Under the pieces are notes generated by a model that ran no database searches, was not told the origin of the DNA, and saw nothing but the letters and a program-made list of their open reading frames with translations. Below are positions 41,242-52,745 of a stretch of DNA of 64,000 nt, one piece after another; the first letter of the stretch is position 1, and each line of letters begins with the position of its first letter. Position numbers and translations under genes: made by a program. This stretch comes from Blepharisma stoltei (Eukaryota; Ciliophora; Heterotrichea; Heterotrichida; Blepharismidae): NCBI GenBank assembly GCA_914767885.1, contig CAJZBQ010000053.1:1214501-1278500 (forward strand), in the 5' to 3' direction.

Positions 41242-41502
41242 TGATAAAAATATTTTGATACTTATTTTTATCGTCATTTTTTTTACTATTTAATAAATTT
41301 ACACTTTAGATATAAGAAATAGACCATGTAATATATTAGCAAATATGCTAGAATTCACATTATATTAGCTTTAAGCGATTATACTGAATATTCTTAAATA
41401 TTTATTACTATCAAAATATAGTTAATTGATTTGAAGCGGAGTATTGAGATGACGACCATATAAAATCGCTCGATCAATATATTGAAAGTAAGAGAAAAAA
41501 TA

Positions 41503-41673
41503 ATGCAGGAAAATATTGAAACTTCATTAAATCCAAATCAATCTGAAACATCTTCGCCTGATGCATCACCTCTGGTATACAGTCTTACATGAATATTCCT
41601 TTCCATTTTCATAAAATTCTTTAACAATCAATTTCCTCTTTCATGCAAAATATTTTATAATACAAAATTGTAA
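41503..41673 (+). CDS. Small tail-anchored-like protein
   Basis: 56 aa from the ATG at 41503. A polar Ser/Asn/Glu head (MQENIETSLNPNQSETSSPD) is followed by a hydrophobic segment (LTWIFLSIFIKFF, Trp by UGA) and a short basic end. It lies 29 bp upstream of the phosphatase start. Composition is protein-like, but there is no homology I can name. Confidence 0.4.
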
Positions 41674-41702
41674 GATTATTTAAATTAATTCATAAGGTAA
41701 AA

Positions 41703-42632
41703 ATGGGTTTTGACATAGATTATTACCTTGAAAAAGCAAAGGCAGGAGAACTTCTTGACGAATATGTAATCAAGTTAATAACGCTCGAGCTTAGAAATAT
41801 GCTTGAGAATCAGCCAAACGTCGTCTCTGTCCCTACACCAGTAATCTGTATTGGAGATATACATGGCCAATTTTTTGATTTATTAGAAATCTTCAAAATA
41901 GGTGGCTCTCCACCAGACGTTTCTTATTTATTCCTCGGCGACTTCGTAGATCGTGGGCCTTGCTGTATTGAAACAATTACATTATTATCACTGCTAAAAC
42001 TAAGATACCCCCAGCGAATAACATTATTAAGAGGAAACCACGAGACCAGAAGCATTACTCAGGTTTACGGTTTTTTCGCAGAGTGTCAACGAAAATTCGG
42101 GAATCCTTCAGTCTGGCAATATTTTACAGACGCTTTTGACTTTTTGCCTATTTCAGCAGTAATTCAACAAACCTTATTTTGTGTCCATGGAGGTCTTTCT
42201 CCTTCAATATCAAGAGTTGACGAAATCAGAAGAATTGAAAGAACTCAAGAAATCCCTCATGAAGGCGGATTTTCTGACTTAATGTGATCAGACCCTGATG
42301 AAAATAATTTAGGATTTAGCACCAGTAGCAGAGGTGCAGGGTATATGTTTGGGAAGGATATTGTTGATAAATTTTTGCATATGAATGATATATCACATAT
42401 AATTAGAGCACATCAGCTGTGCAATGATGGGTATCAGGTTTTATTTGATGATACTTTTTCAACTGTTTGAAGTGCACCGAATTATTGTTTTAGGTTTAAA
42501 AATATGGCAAGCATTTTATTAGTTGATGAGAGGCTTAATAGACAGTTTGTAGTGTTCTCGGAAGCTCCTGAAAATTCAAGATATGAGGTTAATAAAATTT
42601 TTGAAGCGCAGCCTGATAATTTTTTAATTTAA
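41703..42632 (+). CDS. PP2A-subfamily serine/threonine phosphatase catalytic subunit (PP4/PP6-like)
   Basis: 309 aa, full length. Metal and catalytic motifs GDIHGQ (residue 57), GDFVDRG (84), RGNHE (114), FCVHGG and RAHQL are all present. UGA encodes the invariant Trp of LMWSDPDE (42285-42287) and TVWSAPNYC (42468-42470), the best evidence for the genetic code. The C-terminus is DNFLI rather than the carboxymethylated DYFL of PP2A, so it may be less dependent on methyl regulation. The 'ITQVYGFFAECQ' stretch fits PP4/PP6 and PP2A alike. Confidence 0.92.
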
Positions 42633-42760
42633 ATAAATAATTAATTAATTGATACATAAAATAGCAATTTTATATAAAAGTGATGGAATCTAACCAAATC
42701 CAATAGTGTTAATCAAAAATAAGAGATTTTTAATTAAATATATCAATTGAGAGCTCTTGG

Positions 42761-43560
42761 TTAAAATAAAGTATATTGCACTGTCTCTGATCCACATTTT
42801 GTGATTGATGTAATAGGGTGAAGCATATCAAAGCAAAACAAAGGTGTATAAACAAAGTACTGCATAATAATAAAGAGTGCCAAATTTGCTAGCACGTGTA
42901 ATCATAATATCCACCTTGGCTTTCTCAATCCTTCAGACCATTCTAAAAACACTCGATCATAAACCATAAAGTTGACTTTCCCTTCATCTTCTCTATTTCT
43001 TAATACATCTTTCGTTGTTGGAGGAAACTGAAAAGATTCCAAATCCTGAGGTTTCACAGAAAAATAAAGATAGTGGCCTGACCCTGATTTGCAGAGAGCT
43101 TCGTCAAAAATCATGTTTTCGAACATATTTGGGACCTTTTTTAAGTTGGATCTATACACTTGCATTGCATTTTCATGAATTATTACTGTGTAAAGAGAAA
43201 TGCAAAGGGTAATAAAAGTCAAATAAGGAGCCAAGTACAAAATAAGCAGCAAAAAGAATAAGCGAGTCGACATATAATATCAGAATCGGTACATCTTATC
43301 TGTGTAAGCATAATCCAAAAGAATTGAATTTTTATTGTTGATTCTGTCGTTATAGTGGAATACTATATGATTATAGCGACTGATTGGGTTTTGGTGCACT
43401 GTTGGCTTGTCGCTGAGATTTAAAGGCTCTCTCGTAGTTATTCTTTTCACCATTATAAACTTCTCTGCAATAAAAATGTCATAACCATTCCAAACAGAGT
43501 TTTAAAGAATCTTTCGAAATTATTCGCCAAATCTAGTTGTTCGGTTTGAGAAGAATTCAT
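42761..43560 (-). CDS. Membrane protein with two or three helices, unknown
   Basis: The ATG at 43560 (MNSSQTEQLDLANNF). The frame needs one extra A in the run near 43510 to continue FFKNSVWNGYDIFIAEKF; the assembly has four A. It then has a soluble domain with many Asn/Tyr, a hydrophobic pair (LFFLLLILYLAPYLTFITLCI), a loop of about 85 residues (DEALCKSGSGHYLYFSVKP) and a C-terminal helix after RWILW (UGA Trp). About 266 aa. This topology, with a large loop between helices, is seen in several ciliate multipass families; I name none. Confidence 0.55.
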
Positions 43561-43614
43561 ATTGATAAAATGGAGTGTGAAAATCTCAAATCAGAAAAGA
43601 TCAGAAAATGTTAA

Positions 43615-43974
43615 CTCCTCCCCCTCCCTCCGTGAGTGAACAAAAAAATTTTGTTCACTCACGGAGGGGGGTTAATATTTTTTTATAAAAAATTTTTTTT
43701 TTCGAAATTTAAAAAAACCCTAATTCGCAAAATTTTGAAAGCAAATATTAATTTAATTTATAAAAATTTATGTTTTAAAAAGCAATTCGTTTAAAATTAA
43801 ACAGAATTAGCTCTAGATTTCATTATACTAATTATTCATTTATATATAAAAATTTTTTCCATAAAAAATTTTTCTATTAAAAAAAATTTTTGTTCACTCA
43901 CGGAAGGTGGTTTTTGGGCAAAAAATAGGGATTTTTCTAATGGTTTTTGTTCACTCACGGAGGGGGGGGGATTA
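43615..43974. mobile_element. Family A MITE-like IES, intergenic, TTA repeat
   Basis: TTA at 43612-43614 and 43972-43974. Both ends, core and orientation match the 9.4 and 13.6 kb copies. Confidence 0.85.
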
Positions 43975-44017
43975 AGTAAGCTGCACTAAGCCAATAAGAG
44001 CAGCCAATTTTTACTTA

Positions 44018-44829
44018 CTCCTCATTTAAAAAAGAACAAAAACTTATTGAAGGAGGATTTTTTTTCGATGAAATTTAAATTTTTCTTATAAATTTATGGA
44101 ATTAAAGCGCTAGATTTGTTTTAATAACACTTCTTATTTTAAACTAATACACCAAAATGGCGATACGTGTCAACCTGCCCTCTTGGCGCAACTGTCCAGA
44201 CCTTATGGCTACGGCGAACTGGGACGGACTCCTAGCCGAGAATCAAGTGCAGGCTCAAGAGATGTGTATCTGGATATGCTTTGGCTGCTTCCTGTGGTTG
44301 GAAATGGAGGTGCTCAACAGCGTCCTTTTGGTCCGAGACGCATGGACATTCCTCTACGGAGAAACTGAGTTTTTGGCACAGCACATAAGGGAGTAGTCTT
44401 TTTCCTGTAGCTGTCTAAGGAAGGCACTCTATGGAATCAAGCTACTCCATTTGCCCGCAGTAGGGCCGCAGAAATCCTTAAGCACTCAAGACTGAAGTCG
44501 CAAGGCAAGGAGAACAGAAGTCACCGGAGGGTGGCCCACTTTCGGGGGAAAGATTCTCTGGGCTGGATCAAAAAGCGCATGAACCTCCCGTACGGAAGGT
44601 CTTTGGTGACTGCATCACCAATATGGCTAACGCCTGACTTTTAAAACCTATAACCCTATTGAAACTAGAAAATACTATAGCCGCATTTAAGACTGAAGCG
44701 GCATTAAATTAACTATTAAAACTATTTATATAAAAATTATTATTTCTACAAATAAAATATAAATTTTGTCCAATTTAAGGGGTTTAATTTATCCAAAAAT
44801 GGAAGATTACTTAATTTAAAGGGGATTTA
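44018..44829. mobile_element. Family B IES containing retroelement-like insertion R5
   Basis: TTA at 44015-44017 and 44827-44829. Left end CTCCTCATTTAAAAAAGAAC and right end TTAATTTAAAGGGGAT are family B-like. It carries R5 at 44147-44663. It lies upstream of Ku70 with no host frame to test. Confidence 0.6.
44147..44663 (+). mobile_element. Retroelement-like insertion R5 nested in an IES
   Basis: It starts ACACCAAAATGGCGATACG, the shared 5' signature, with an open frame of about 79 aa from that ATG (MAIRVNLPSWRNCPDL). It is GC-rich. The only flanking repeat is AAACTA (44141-44146 and 44664-44669), so boundaries are less certain than for R1-R4. Confidence 0.55.
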
Positions 44830-44914
44830 GTTATTTATTATATTCTTTTTAATGCATACCCTAGAACCTGAAAAACTCTTCAAACCCCCTTTAGTATAGT
44901 TTATAAATTTTAAA

Positions 44915-46639
44915 ATGGACTTTGATGCAGATCAAGAAGATGTATTTATAGGCGGTGACGAAGAAGAAGCCGGCCAAAGAGATTTCACCCCCCAAAAAGA
45001 TGAAGTTATTTTCTTAGTTGACTGCAACCCTACTATGTTTGCAAAAAACCAAGAAGGGCAGTCTCCATTTTACATGGTCATGGACGCGGCATACAGCTAC
45101 TTCAAAGACAAAATCCTTGCTTCTGAGTCTGACAACTTGGCTTTAATATTTTACAATACCGGCCACTCCAAAAACCATATGGACTTCAAAGGGCTTTATG
45201 TGTTTCAAGAGCTCGGACCTCCAGATGCTCCCAGAATCAAAGCCCTCCAACAGCTTCGGACTAATGAAGACTACAAGTTTGGGCATTCAGACGCTTTACT
45301 TGTAGAAGCTTTATGGCTCTGCCACGACCTTCTAACCCAAAAACATATGACTGCATCCCGGCGCATATTCTTGTTCACTAACCAAGACAGGCCTAATCAA
45401 AACAAGCCCAATGATATGCAAAGAGCCCTTCAAAGGGCAAAAGATTTGGCTGAACAAGATATCATGCTTGAGCTGTTCCCATTCAACCAGGGAGCTCACA
45501 AGTTTGACTTTGAAGCCTTTTTTGCTGGGGCAATTGCACTGGAAGAAGATGAAGCTAAAGAGCCGATTCTTGGAGCAGAAAAATTAGAAGACTTAATAGC
45601 AGTTATGCATAAAAAAGAATACAAAAAAAGAACACTTGGGACACTTAATTTCATGCTGTCTCCAACAATGAAGGTAGCAGTCAATTATTATTGTATGTTT
45701 AGAGCGACTAAAAAGCCAAGTCCAGTGAAGCTGCATGCAAAAGATAATAAAAAACTGAAAACTATTACAACTTGGGTTTGTGAAGAAACAGGAAAACAGC
45801 TTTGGGACCATGAGCTTGGATTTCATTATGAATTAGGAGGAATCAAAATACCATTTACAAAAGAAGAAGTCAAGCAGATTAAGGACTTCGATACTCCAGG
45901 ACTGAAACTTATGGGATTTAAAAGCAGAAATAAGATAAAAGCTTATATGAATGTAAGGCCAAGTTATTTTATTTATCCTGAAGATAATAGGATTAGAGGA
46001 TCATCACAAGTTATAAACTCTTTGATAAATGCAATGATAAAGCTTAATAAAGTTGGCATGGTGAGGATAATTCCGAGGCAGGGCGCTTTGGTCCGATTTG
46101 GAGCTTTATTACCCAGTTTAGAACCTCCAGGCTTCAATCTTGTATTTTTACCTTTTGCAGATGATATGAGAAATCCAGAAAATATCAAAGGGCCAGGCCA
46201 AGCTAATCTTGCTCCTGACGATCTTGTGAAATCAGCAGCAAACATGATCCAGCATATCCAAATTGCTGAATATAATATCCACAACTACTTTAACCCAACA
46301 ATTCAGCACTTTTACACCCGTCTTGAAGCTTTAGCATTAGATGCCCCAGAGCCACAGCCAATAATTGATGCCTTAGAGCCTGACGAAGAAGGTATCCAAA
46401 AAAACAGACAATTCATTGAAGGATTCTTTGACCATGCCCCTGAAGGAAACAGAAAAAGACAACGTGAGCCAGCTTCAGCCCCAGCTAAAAAGGTCAAAAA
46501 CGACTCAGGAAAAAGCCAATATTCTGAAGCAGAGCTCAAAAAAATGAAAGTCAATGAGCTTAAAGATATATGTGATAGCTTAGGTTTGCCTAAAACAGGA
46601 AGAAAAGATGAACTTATTGAAAGAATTTTAAGCAAGTAA
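44915..46639 (+). CDS. Ku70 (XRCC6) DNA end-binding protein
   Basis: 574 aa, complete. It has an N-terminal vWA-like domain (EVIFLVDCNPTMF; MVMDAAYSYFKDKI), the Ku core with beta-barrel (GTLNFMLSPTMKVAVNYYCMF; YFIYPEDNRIRGSS) and a C-terminal SAP domain (residues about 538-574, LKKMKVNELKDICDSLGLP). Ku70 with Ku80 binds double-strand ends and starts non-homologous end joining. In other ciliates Ku proteins are needed for IES excision, so a role in genome rearrangement is a reasonable inference. No insertion interrupts the gene. Confidence 0.93.
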   Translation: MDFDADQEDVFIGGDEEEAGQRDFTPQKDEVIFLVDCNPTMFAKNQEGQSPFYMVMDAAYSYFKDKILASESDNLALIFYNTGHSKNHMDFKGLYVFQELGPPDAPRIKALQQLRTNEDYKFGHSDALLVEALWLCHDLLTQKHMTASRRIFLFTNQDRPNQNKPNDMQRALQRAKDLAEQDIMLELFPFNQGAHKFDFEAFFAGAIALEEDEAKEPILGAEKLEDLIAVMHKKEYKKRTLGTLNFMLSPTMKVAVNYYCMFRATKKPSPVKLHAKDNKKLKTITTWVCEETGKQLWDHELGFHYELGGIKIPFTKEEVKQIKDFDTPGLKLMGFKSRNKIKAYMNVRPSYFIYPEDNRIRGSSQVINSLINAMIKLNKVGMVRIIPRQGALVRFGALLPSLEPPGFNLVFLPFADDMRNPENIKGPGQANLAPDDLVKSAANMIQHIQIAEYNIHNYFNPTIQHFYTRLEALALDAPEPQPIIDALEPDEEGIQKNRQFIEGFFDHAPEGNRKRQREPASAPAKKVKNDSGKSQYSEAELKKMKVNELKDICDSLGLPKTGRKDELIERILSK

Positions 46640-46689
46640 TTAAAAACTTCAATAATATATAAAGGACAGCTTTTAAAAAATAATTATAA

Positions 46690-48848
46690 TTATACCTTTT
46701 TAACTTTATTACAAGAAGAAACAGTGCTTTTCATGAAATTTTCAGTCCTCGATTTCGATACAGAGCGTGTAGGACTTTTTGAAGGAGTGTTTTTTACCTT
46801 ACTCCAGGAGTCCATAGAAGCTCTAAACCTATCAGGCGCTCTTGGTGTAAAATAGCTGATTCTTCCTACTCCAGGGCTGCTTCCATAAACGTCATCAGAA
46901 GATATCAAATCTGGCCTTTGCACTCTTGGCGTCGCATACTTATCAATAATCCTTTTTTCTTCACTTTTCAAGAAATTGTCTAAAAATCTTCTTGTTGAGA
47001 GTTCTGCATAATTATTTTTTTTGCCAACTTCTTTTTTAGATGCTGATAAATTCAGACCTTTCTCTATGCAATTCAATTGTAGGTTTTCAATGGATTTATA
47101 CTGAGGCTGGTATCGGACTGATAAGATTGCTGACCCAGCACATTCTCCGGTTATATTGTTGTATTTTGGGGTTATATTTACTACATGAACGCCTTTACAA
47201 AGATCACGAATAGCCCTTTCATCTGTATTTGGGGTTAGTCCAGATATCTCAAAATCTTCGAGGCGGCTTTCATCTTTTATGTATTCTATATTTGTAAGAT
47301 TCAGCTCTCTTTTTTTAAGCTCTTTTGCGCTTATGTTTACTACTGGAAAATTGTGGCTTTGGGATTTTGGAATTGGCTTGATTTCTTCTTTTGGCTCTTC
47401 AAGGTTTTCTTTAGTTACTTTTGGCACGATTTCTCTTTCCGCGCTTTTTTCAACATCTTTTGATTTTTTGATTAATCGGATTCTAGATGATGAGCTTAGA
47501 GATTCTTCAAATTTAGCTGATCTTTTCAGTTTTGGAGTCACTGAATTATGCTCTCTGGATTTTTTAAAAATTTTTTCGTCGTCTTCATTAACATTACATT
47601 ACATTATGTAGACGGGCTCATGCCCTTAATTTTAACGCAATCACTGAGGATCCCTTGAACCGCTTTGCGACCTTCCTTCCGTCGGGTCTCCTCCTTGCCT
47701 CTTGTAAAAGACTCCAGTGTTGAGTGGGCAGTCTACGGGTTTGTGCGGCCTCCTAAGGCTGAGAGATTACGAAGTTGGCATTACGAAATTCCAAAAAATG
47801 GAATTTCTGGTAGCCTATCGGCAAAGGTTGAAGTTCAGATCCTGGGACGTAACGCTCAGTTTCACGCTAGGTAGTTGCTCGATTGGTCTAGGGATTGCCT
47901 GTAGACCTTGCTGGGCTTGCCCTTTCCAAATCTGAACCCTCCTTTCCTTCGAGGTAAAAACCAGTCTCGAGGTTGGACTTGGGCTAGGCTCCGCCACCTG
48001 CAGAATTGGTTACCATAGCATTGCTGTCCATCTTAAAGCTAGAAAAAACCTTGCCGGATATAATTAAAATATGAGTCGAGGATGTATGGCCGTGAGACGC
48101 CATATTTAAATTATTCGTCTTCATTAACAAGTTTGATGCTATTCTCTGGTTTTTCTGGAATTTTGACTATATTTTGTTGCTCATTTTCCTTTCCTTTTAC
48201 AGATTTAGGGAAAATTTGAGAAACTGTATCAAAGGATTTTCTTATTGAAGGGCTCATATCTCGATCAGTTGGGTGCCGATTCACATAAACATCTTTTGCA
48301 GTCAAATTTGAAGGGAGAATTTCTTCCAATTCGCCTTTTGGAATACAAAAATCTGAAGCTTTTCCATACATATCTTGATTTTTGGTGCTTGATGGGTTGA
48401 TTTCTTTATATTTCGGCTGGAAATTTGGCTCATAGCTACGAATTGTGTTCTTTTTGCAGAACCAGTCTGTTTCTTCATTTCCAAATAAATCATGAACGCT
48501 GTGATCTTTAGGCTTGTATGGACTTACCGTTAAGCCGGCTGGCTCAGGAGGTAAAAATACAGTTGACGCAAAAGTTCTTGTTTCTCTTAGCCTTGTGGGA
48601 GATCTGCTTAAATTTGTTCTTATATGAGATGGGGTTACACGACCTTGGTCAATTGATGATTGCTCAAATGTGGAATCAAAAACTGTGCTTCTTTGATGGT
48701 ATTTTTCTGAAGCAAATGTCATTCTGGAGGGAGTTTCAGATCTAGGATTTAAAATTGAAAAACTTTCAGATTGTCGAATCTTGGATTGTGGAGTTGTGGA
48801 TCTTCTTATAATTCTCTCTGGGTTTTCTGTTATTTTGGTTTTTAGCAT
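46690..48848 (-). CDS. Ser/Arg-rich disordered protein split by a retroelement
   Basis: The first in-frame ATG is at 48848. Two open segments (48848-48116 and 47593-46690) join through a 14-bp duplication after deletion of R6, giving SIKLVNEDEKIFKKSREHNS and about 540 aa. The sequence is rich in Ser, Thr, Pro, Lys and Arg, with SP sites and short conserved-looking motifs (SPSIRKSFDTVS, LTPNTDERAIRDLCK, SPTRSVSKSRT) but no domain. This is typical of phosphorylated basal-body or cortical proteins; the function is unknown. Confidence 0.72.
47594..48115 (-). mobile_element. Retroelement-like insertion R6 with 14-bp target duplication
   Basis: CGTCTTCATTAACA at 47580-47593 and 48116-48129. In minus orientation it starts TTTAAATATGGCGTC and ends in ATAATGTAATGTAATGT, a repeat tail. 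522 bp and GC-rich. It splits the disordered protein within VNEDE. Confidence 0.85.
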
Positions 48849-49327
48849 TAACAATTAATTCGTTAATCTAAAAGAAAAAATGTCATATAAAATAAAATTT
48901 TAAGTTGATCCTATATAGAGATGCTTTAAGTTGTTATATTCTAGATGCTTTTAAGCTAGGCTACTTACGAAAGTTCGTTGCTTTGCTCAGTTTGTTTTAA
49001 AACTAATGTTTTTTAAGCGAATAAAGAAAAGAAATATTTGAGAATTTTTATGATTTCAATTTTAGTCTATGCTCTTCTAAAAGTTAATGACTTTTTATAT
49101 AAGCTAATATATTGTGAATATTAATAAGTAGAAAAATTTATGCTAAATTCAGGGAGCCATAATAAGTAACTAAAAATTTATTATATCTTAAGCTCACTCA
49201 TCAACTTTAGTTTTTATGTTCTTTAATCAAATTAATAAAATATTGTAAAGACTTTAGTTATATATAATTGCAGTGCCATTCATATAAACAAATTCATTAT
49301 GCAACTGAAAATTAATTTATAAATAAA
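48849..49327. other. Divergent promoter region
   Basis: It separates two divergently transcribed genes. AT-rich with no ORF, hairpin or repeat noted; both promoters presumably lie here. Confidence 0.4.
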
Positions 49328-50164
49328 ATGTTCTTTCATAAGAACTATTTTTTTCGCTTATATTTTGCTTTACCAGTCATAATTGTTCATTGCCTCATCT
49401 GAAGTGTAGTGTATTGCTTTAACGTTGGCTTTATTTCTGAAGTCGAGCTGGACACAAGCTACATGGTCCTTTTTACGTTTTACTATACAGTTTTAATTCT
49501 TCTTGTATGAAGCTATACAATGAGCACAATCACCGACCCAGGCTCAATCCCAGAAAACTACAAGATTGAGGAAACTGAAGTAAACCCAGACCTTGAAGAT
49601 TCTGACATGGCCAAGCTCTCAAAAGCAAAAAGGTTTTGTGAAAAATGTGATCGACATCGGCCACCAAGAACTCATCACTGCTCACTCTGTAATCGCTGCA
49701 TTCTAAAGATGGACCACCATTGCCCTTGGATAGGGAACTGCGTAGGTTTCCATAATCATCGATATTTTGTTCAGTTTTTGATTTATGCGACAATAGATTG
49801 CACGCTGGTTGGAATTTGCTGTACTTCTGAATTTGTGAAGAATAACGGAGATACAAACTATTATATTTACTATGGAATGGTGGCTGGGTTAGGGTTAGGA
49901 ATTATGATATCGGCTCTTGGAGGGTTTCATAGCTGGCTTTTATTATCAAATTGGACTTCATTGGAGTTAAGGCCGATGGACACTTATAATGTGTTTGACC
50001 AAGGAAATTGGCTAAAGAATTTACAACAGCTATGTGGAAAGAGGTTAATTGGGTATATTCTGCCAATTCCTACCAATAAAGTAGGAGATGGAATTACTTA
50101 TCCGATTAACACAGTTCAAAGACCAGTGAAATCTGAAAATTCTGAGGCTGAGCCGCTTTATTAA
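49328..50164 (+). CDS. DHHC-type protein S-acyltransferase (palmitoyltransferase)
   Basis: The ATG at 49328 with UGA as Trp (LIWSVVYC and LVWSYTM) adds two N-terminal helices to the standard-code frame. The DHHC Cys-rich domain is complete: FCEKCDRHRPPRTHHCSLCN, then CILKMDHHCPWIGNCVGF. Two more helices follow the catalytic domain, along with the TTxE-like stretch replaced by NWTSLE. 278 aa, four helices, normal for the family. It transfers palmitate to cysteines of membrane-associated proteins in the endomembrane system. Confidence 0.92.
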
Positions 50165-50275
50165 TTCTAAAAAATTTAAAAATAGCCAAAGTCATTGATT
50201 AATTAATTATTAATATTATTTCACCTAATACTAAAAGATTTAACTACAGGGTTATCTAATTAATCAAGCATATAA

Positions 50276-51422
50276 ATGAAACAAAATAACATCCCAGCAT
50301 TAGTTAGACATCACAAAGAAAGGGCACAAAGCTCTTTTATCAAAACTCCTAGAAAAAGAGAAACATTAAAGCTAATCAATAAATGACAACAAATTCATAA
50401 CTGCGATCTCGCTATATTAGCATCACCTATTTTTAAAGCCTTTCCTAAACGAGTCTCAACTCCTTCTTTTGTTCATTCATACAGAACTAATTCCCCAATA
50501 AATAATCCCCGACTATTGCGTTCTTCAGTAAAAGACCAAGGATATAGTGAAATAAAATCAGCGTTTCTTCAAGCACCGAATAATTCTGAAATTAAAAGAA
50601 TTCAGTCTGAAGAAGTCAAAATTGTGTCTTCAGGAAGGGTATTTGACACAAACATAACTTATTGTGCGTTGTAAATATTTGAAAAATTGTCTTATTGGTC
50701 GAAACTAGTCTGCTGCTCAACAGTTAAATAGTAGACTGATTGCAGCCAAGCTCTGATAGCATCCGAAGGTGCATTTCTCCACCTTGTGCCACTCAACCGA
50801 TCAAGCCATCTCTCCTGAATACTGCTCCTCTCCCTATGGCTTGCGTTAAGTTGGAGAGTTAGTGGGCTGGGTTGCCATGCCGTATGTCTGACTTGGGTTG
50901 TCTTCCATAAAAATTCGAAAAATGAATTTTCTAGAACTTGCAGACAGGGTGCAATTCCCGCTATCTTGTTAGGAAATTGAACGATTGGTCCTAAGGCCTT
51001 CCCTTTTTCTTTAAGCATCCTTCTTCCCCAAAAGTTAAAACCTTGACCTGGAACGAGCTGCGGTCAGTCTAATCAGCCTTGCGCTCCAATAAACAAAATA
51101 AAACCTAGCCGAATGCACATCACTGAACACCATCCTCCTTTCAAAAGTTCTGGGGCACCGCAGCTGCAGGTGTTAAGAGGGTGGGTTAGTAGTTCACCAT
51201 TTTAATATGTGTAGGTATTTGACACCAAAAAGGACTTCTAGAGATATGAGCGATTCTTTAATAAGCAGTACTCCATCACCAAGTGATAATTCGAAGAGTA
51301 TTGCTTATTACTCATTTCGAGTTTTTGGAAATGACGAAAATTTTAAAGAAGGGCTTGACAAAATTCTTCTTAAGGTGAAGCCTTCAAAGCTTTACTTCAA
51401 AAGATATAGTAACAGAGAATAA
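50276..51422 (+). CDS. Small basic protein split by retroelement R7
   Basis: The ATG at 50276 gives MKQNNIPALVRHHKERAQSS, basic and disordered, with UGA Trp (NKWQQIHN). R7 interrupts it at 50650-51213. Joining the duplicated GGTATTTGACAC gives SSGRYLTPKRTSRDMSDSLI in frame only if one G is dropped from the left copy (GGG against GG), so either the left copy or the assembly has one extra base. The end is SKLYFKRYSNRE. About 189 aa. No domain found. Confidence 0.6.
50650..51213 (-). mobile_element. Retroelement-like insertion R7 with 12-bp target duplication
   Basis: GGTATTTGACAC at 50638-50649 and 51214-51225. In minus orientation it starts CACATATTAAAATGGTGAAC. The region CCACCCTCTTAACACCTGCAG matches R4 at about 32.2 kb, proving a repeat family. 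564 bp, GC-rich. Confidence 0.82.
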
Positions 51423-51630
51423 AGCTTGTTTAAATAATAGTCAATATTTCCATTAAACAGCATCAGTTAGCTAATTTGAAGCCAAACTGCAATATATAAA
51501 ATTATATCTAAGCTAACATTTTTGCTTTTTTTATTTTCTGAATGAGAAAAAATATTTATAGGCCATTTCCTTCTAAAATTCGGTGAATTCATTCCTTTTT
51601 AAATTTTTAGTATTTCTTAAATATTATTAA

Positions 51631-52635
51631 ATGGGAAATTGCAGAGCTTTACTTTTCAATTGCGACTCTAAGCCTGATGAAGAACCTCCTAAGGCCTCAG
51701 AAAGAAAAGTGTCTGAACCAGCAATTGATGAAATAGAAATAAATGTTACAGCAAAGCCCATTCAGCATGCTGCACCACCTCCTGAAAAATCTCCTCGAAT
51801 TATACAGTCAGCAGCCCGAGGGTACCTTGCAAGAAAAAAGCTCAGCACTTTAAAACCCGAAACTAATGAAAATCCTAAAGTACTGAAAATCCGCGGAGCA
51901 ACTATACTTCCATTAGATGATCCAGATGTTGAATGGGTTGAAGAATTCATTATTGGAGACTCCAAATACTCTGGCCAAATGAAAAATGGGAAACGCCACG
52001 GACTTGGAACTCAAATAAGCCCTGATAATACCACATATGAAGGACTATGGGTTAACGATCAAGCAAGCGGGCTAGGGAGATTAACACATATAGAGCAAGA
52101 TGTGTATGAAGGAGAGTGAAAAAATGACAAAATTAATGGGTTTGGAGAATATACCAATAAAAACGGTGCTAAATATATTGGAGAGTGAAAAGATGATAAA
52201 CAAGATGGAAATGGCATTGAAATATGGCCCGATGGTGCGAGATATGAAGGCTGCTATTCAAATGGCAAAAAAAATGGGAAAGGGAAACTAAAATTTGCTG
52301 ATAGTGCACGATATGAAGGAAATTTTAAAAATAATGAAATCTCAGGGTCTGGAATATATTATTGGCCTGATGGAAGGATTTATGATGGCCAGTGGGAAGC
52401 TAATAAAATGCATGGACAAGGAGAATTAAGGTGAACTGATGGAAGAAAATACATAGGAGCTTATATAAATGATAAAAAAGAAGGGACTGGCACTTTTTAT
52501 TGGCCAGATGGTAAAGTGTATGTGGGCGAGTGGAAAAATGGAAAACAGAATGGAATAGGAGAGCTAGGACACATAGATGGGCCTAAGAGAAAAGCTGAAT
52601 TTAAGGACGGAAAAAGAATAAAGTGGTGTGATTAG
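51631..52635 (+). CDS. IQ-motif plus MORN-repeat protein
   Basis: 334 aa from the ATG at 51631. It starts MGNCRALLFNCDSKP: Gly2 and Cys4 fit N-myristoylation and palmitoylation. An IQ-like segment (RIIQSAARGYLARKKL) precedes about nine MORN repeats (YSGQMKNGKRHGLG and so on), several with UGA Trp (GEWKND, LRWTDG). Complete, without insertions. Likely a membrane-tethered cytoskeletal linker; paralogous in design to the gene at 31.5 kb. Confidence 0.85.
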
Positions 52636-52745
52636 TAAATTATTATTTTTGATTTTATATTAGATATGACTATTTAATTTTTTTCCAAGACTTATCAATT
52701 TATTTAAGTTCTATATCTTCAAATAAAAAATAAAACTATTAAAAT

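Noticed and set aside
41346-41640. UGA-rich open frame upstream of the phosphatase
   Set aside because: No start codon, poor composition and overlap with a better small ORF at 41503-41673.
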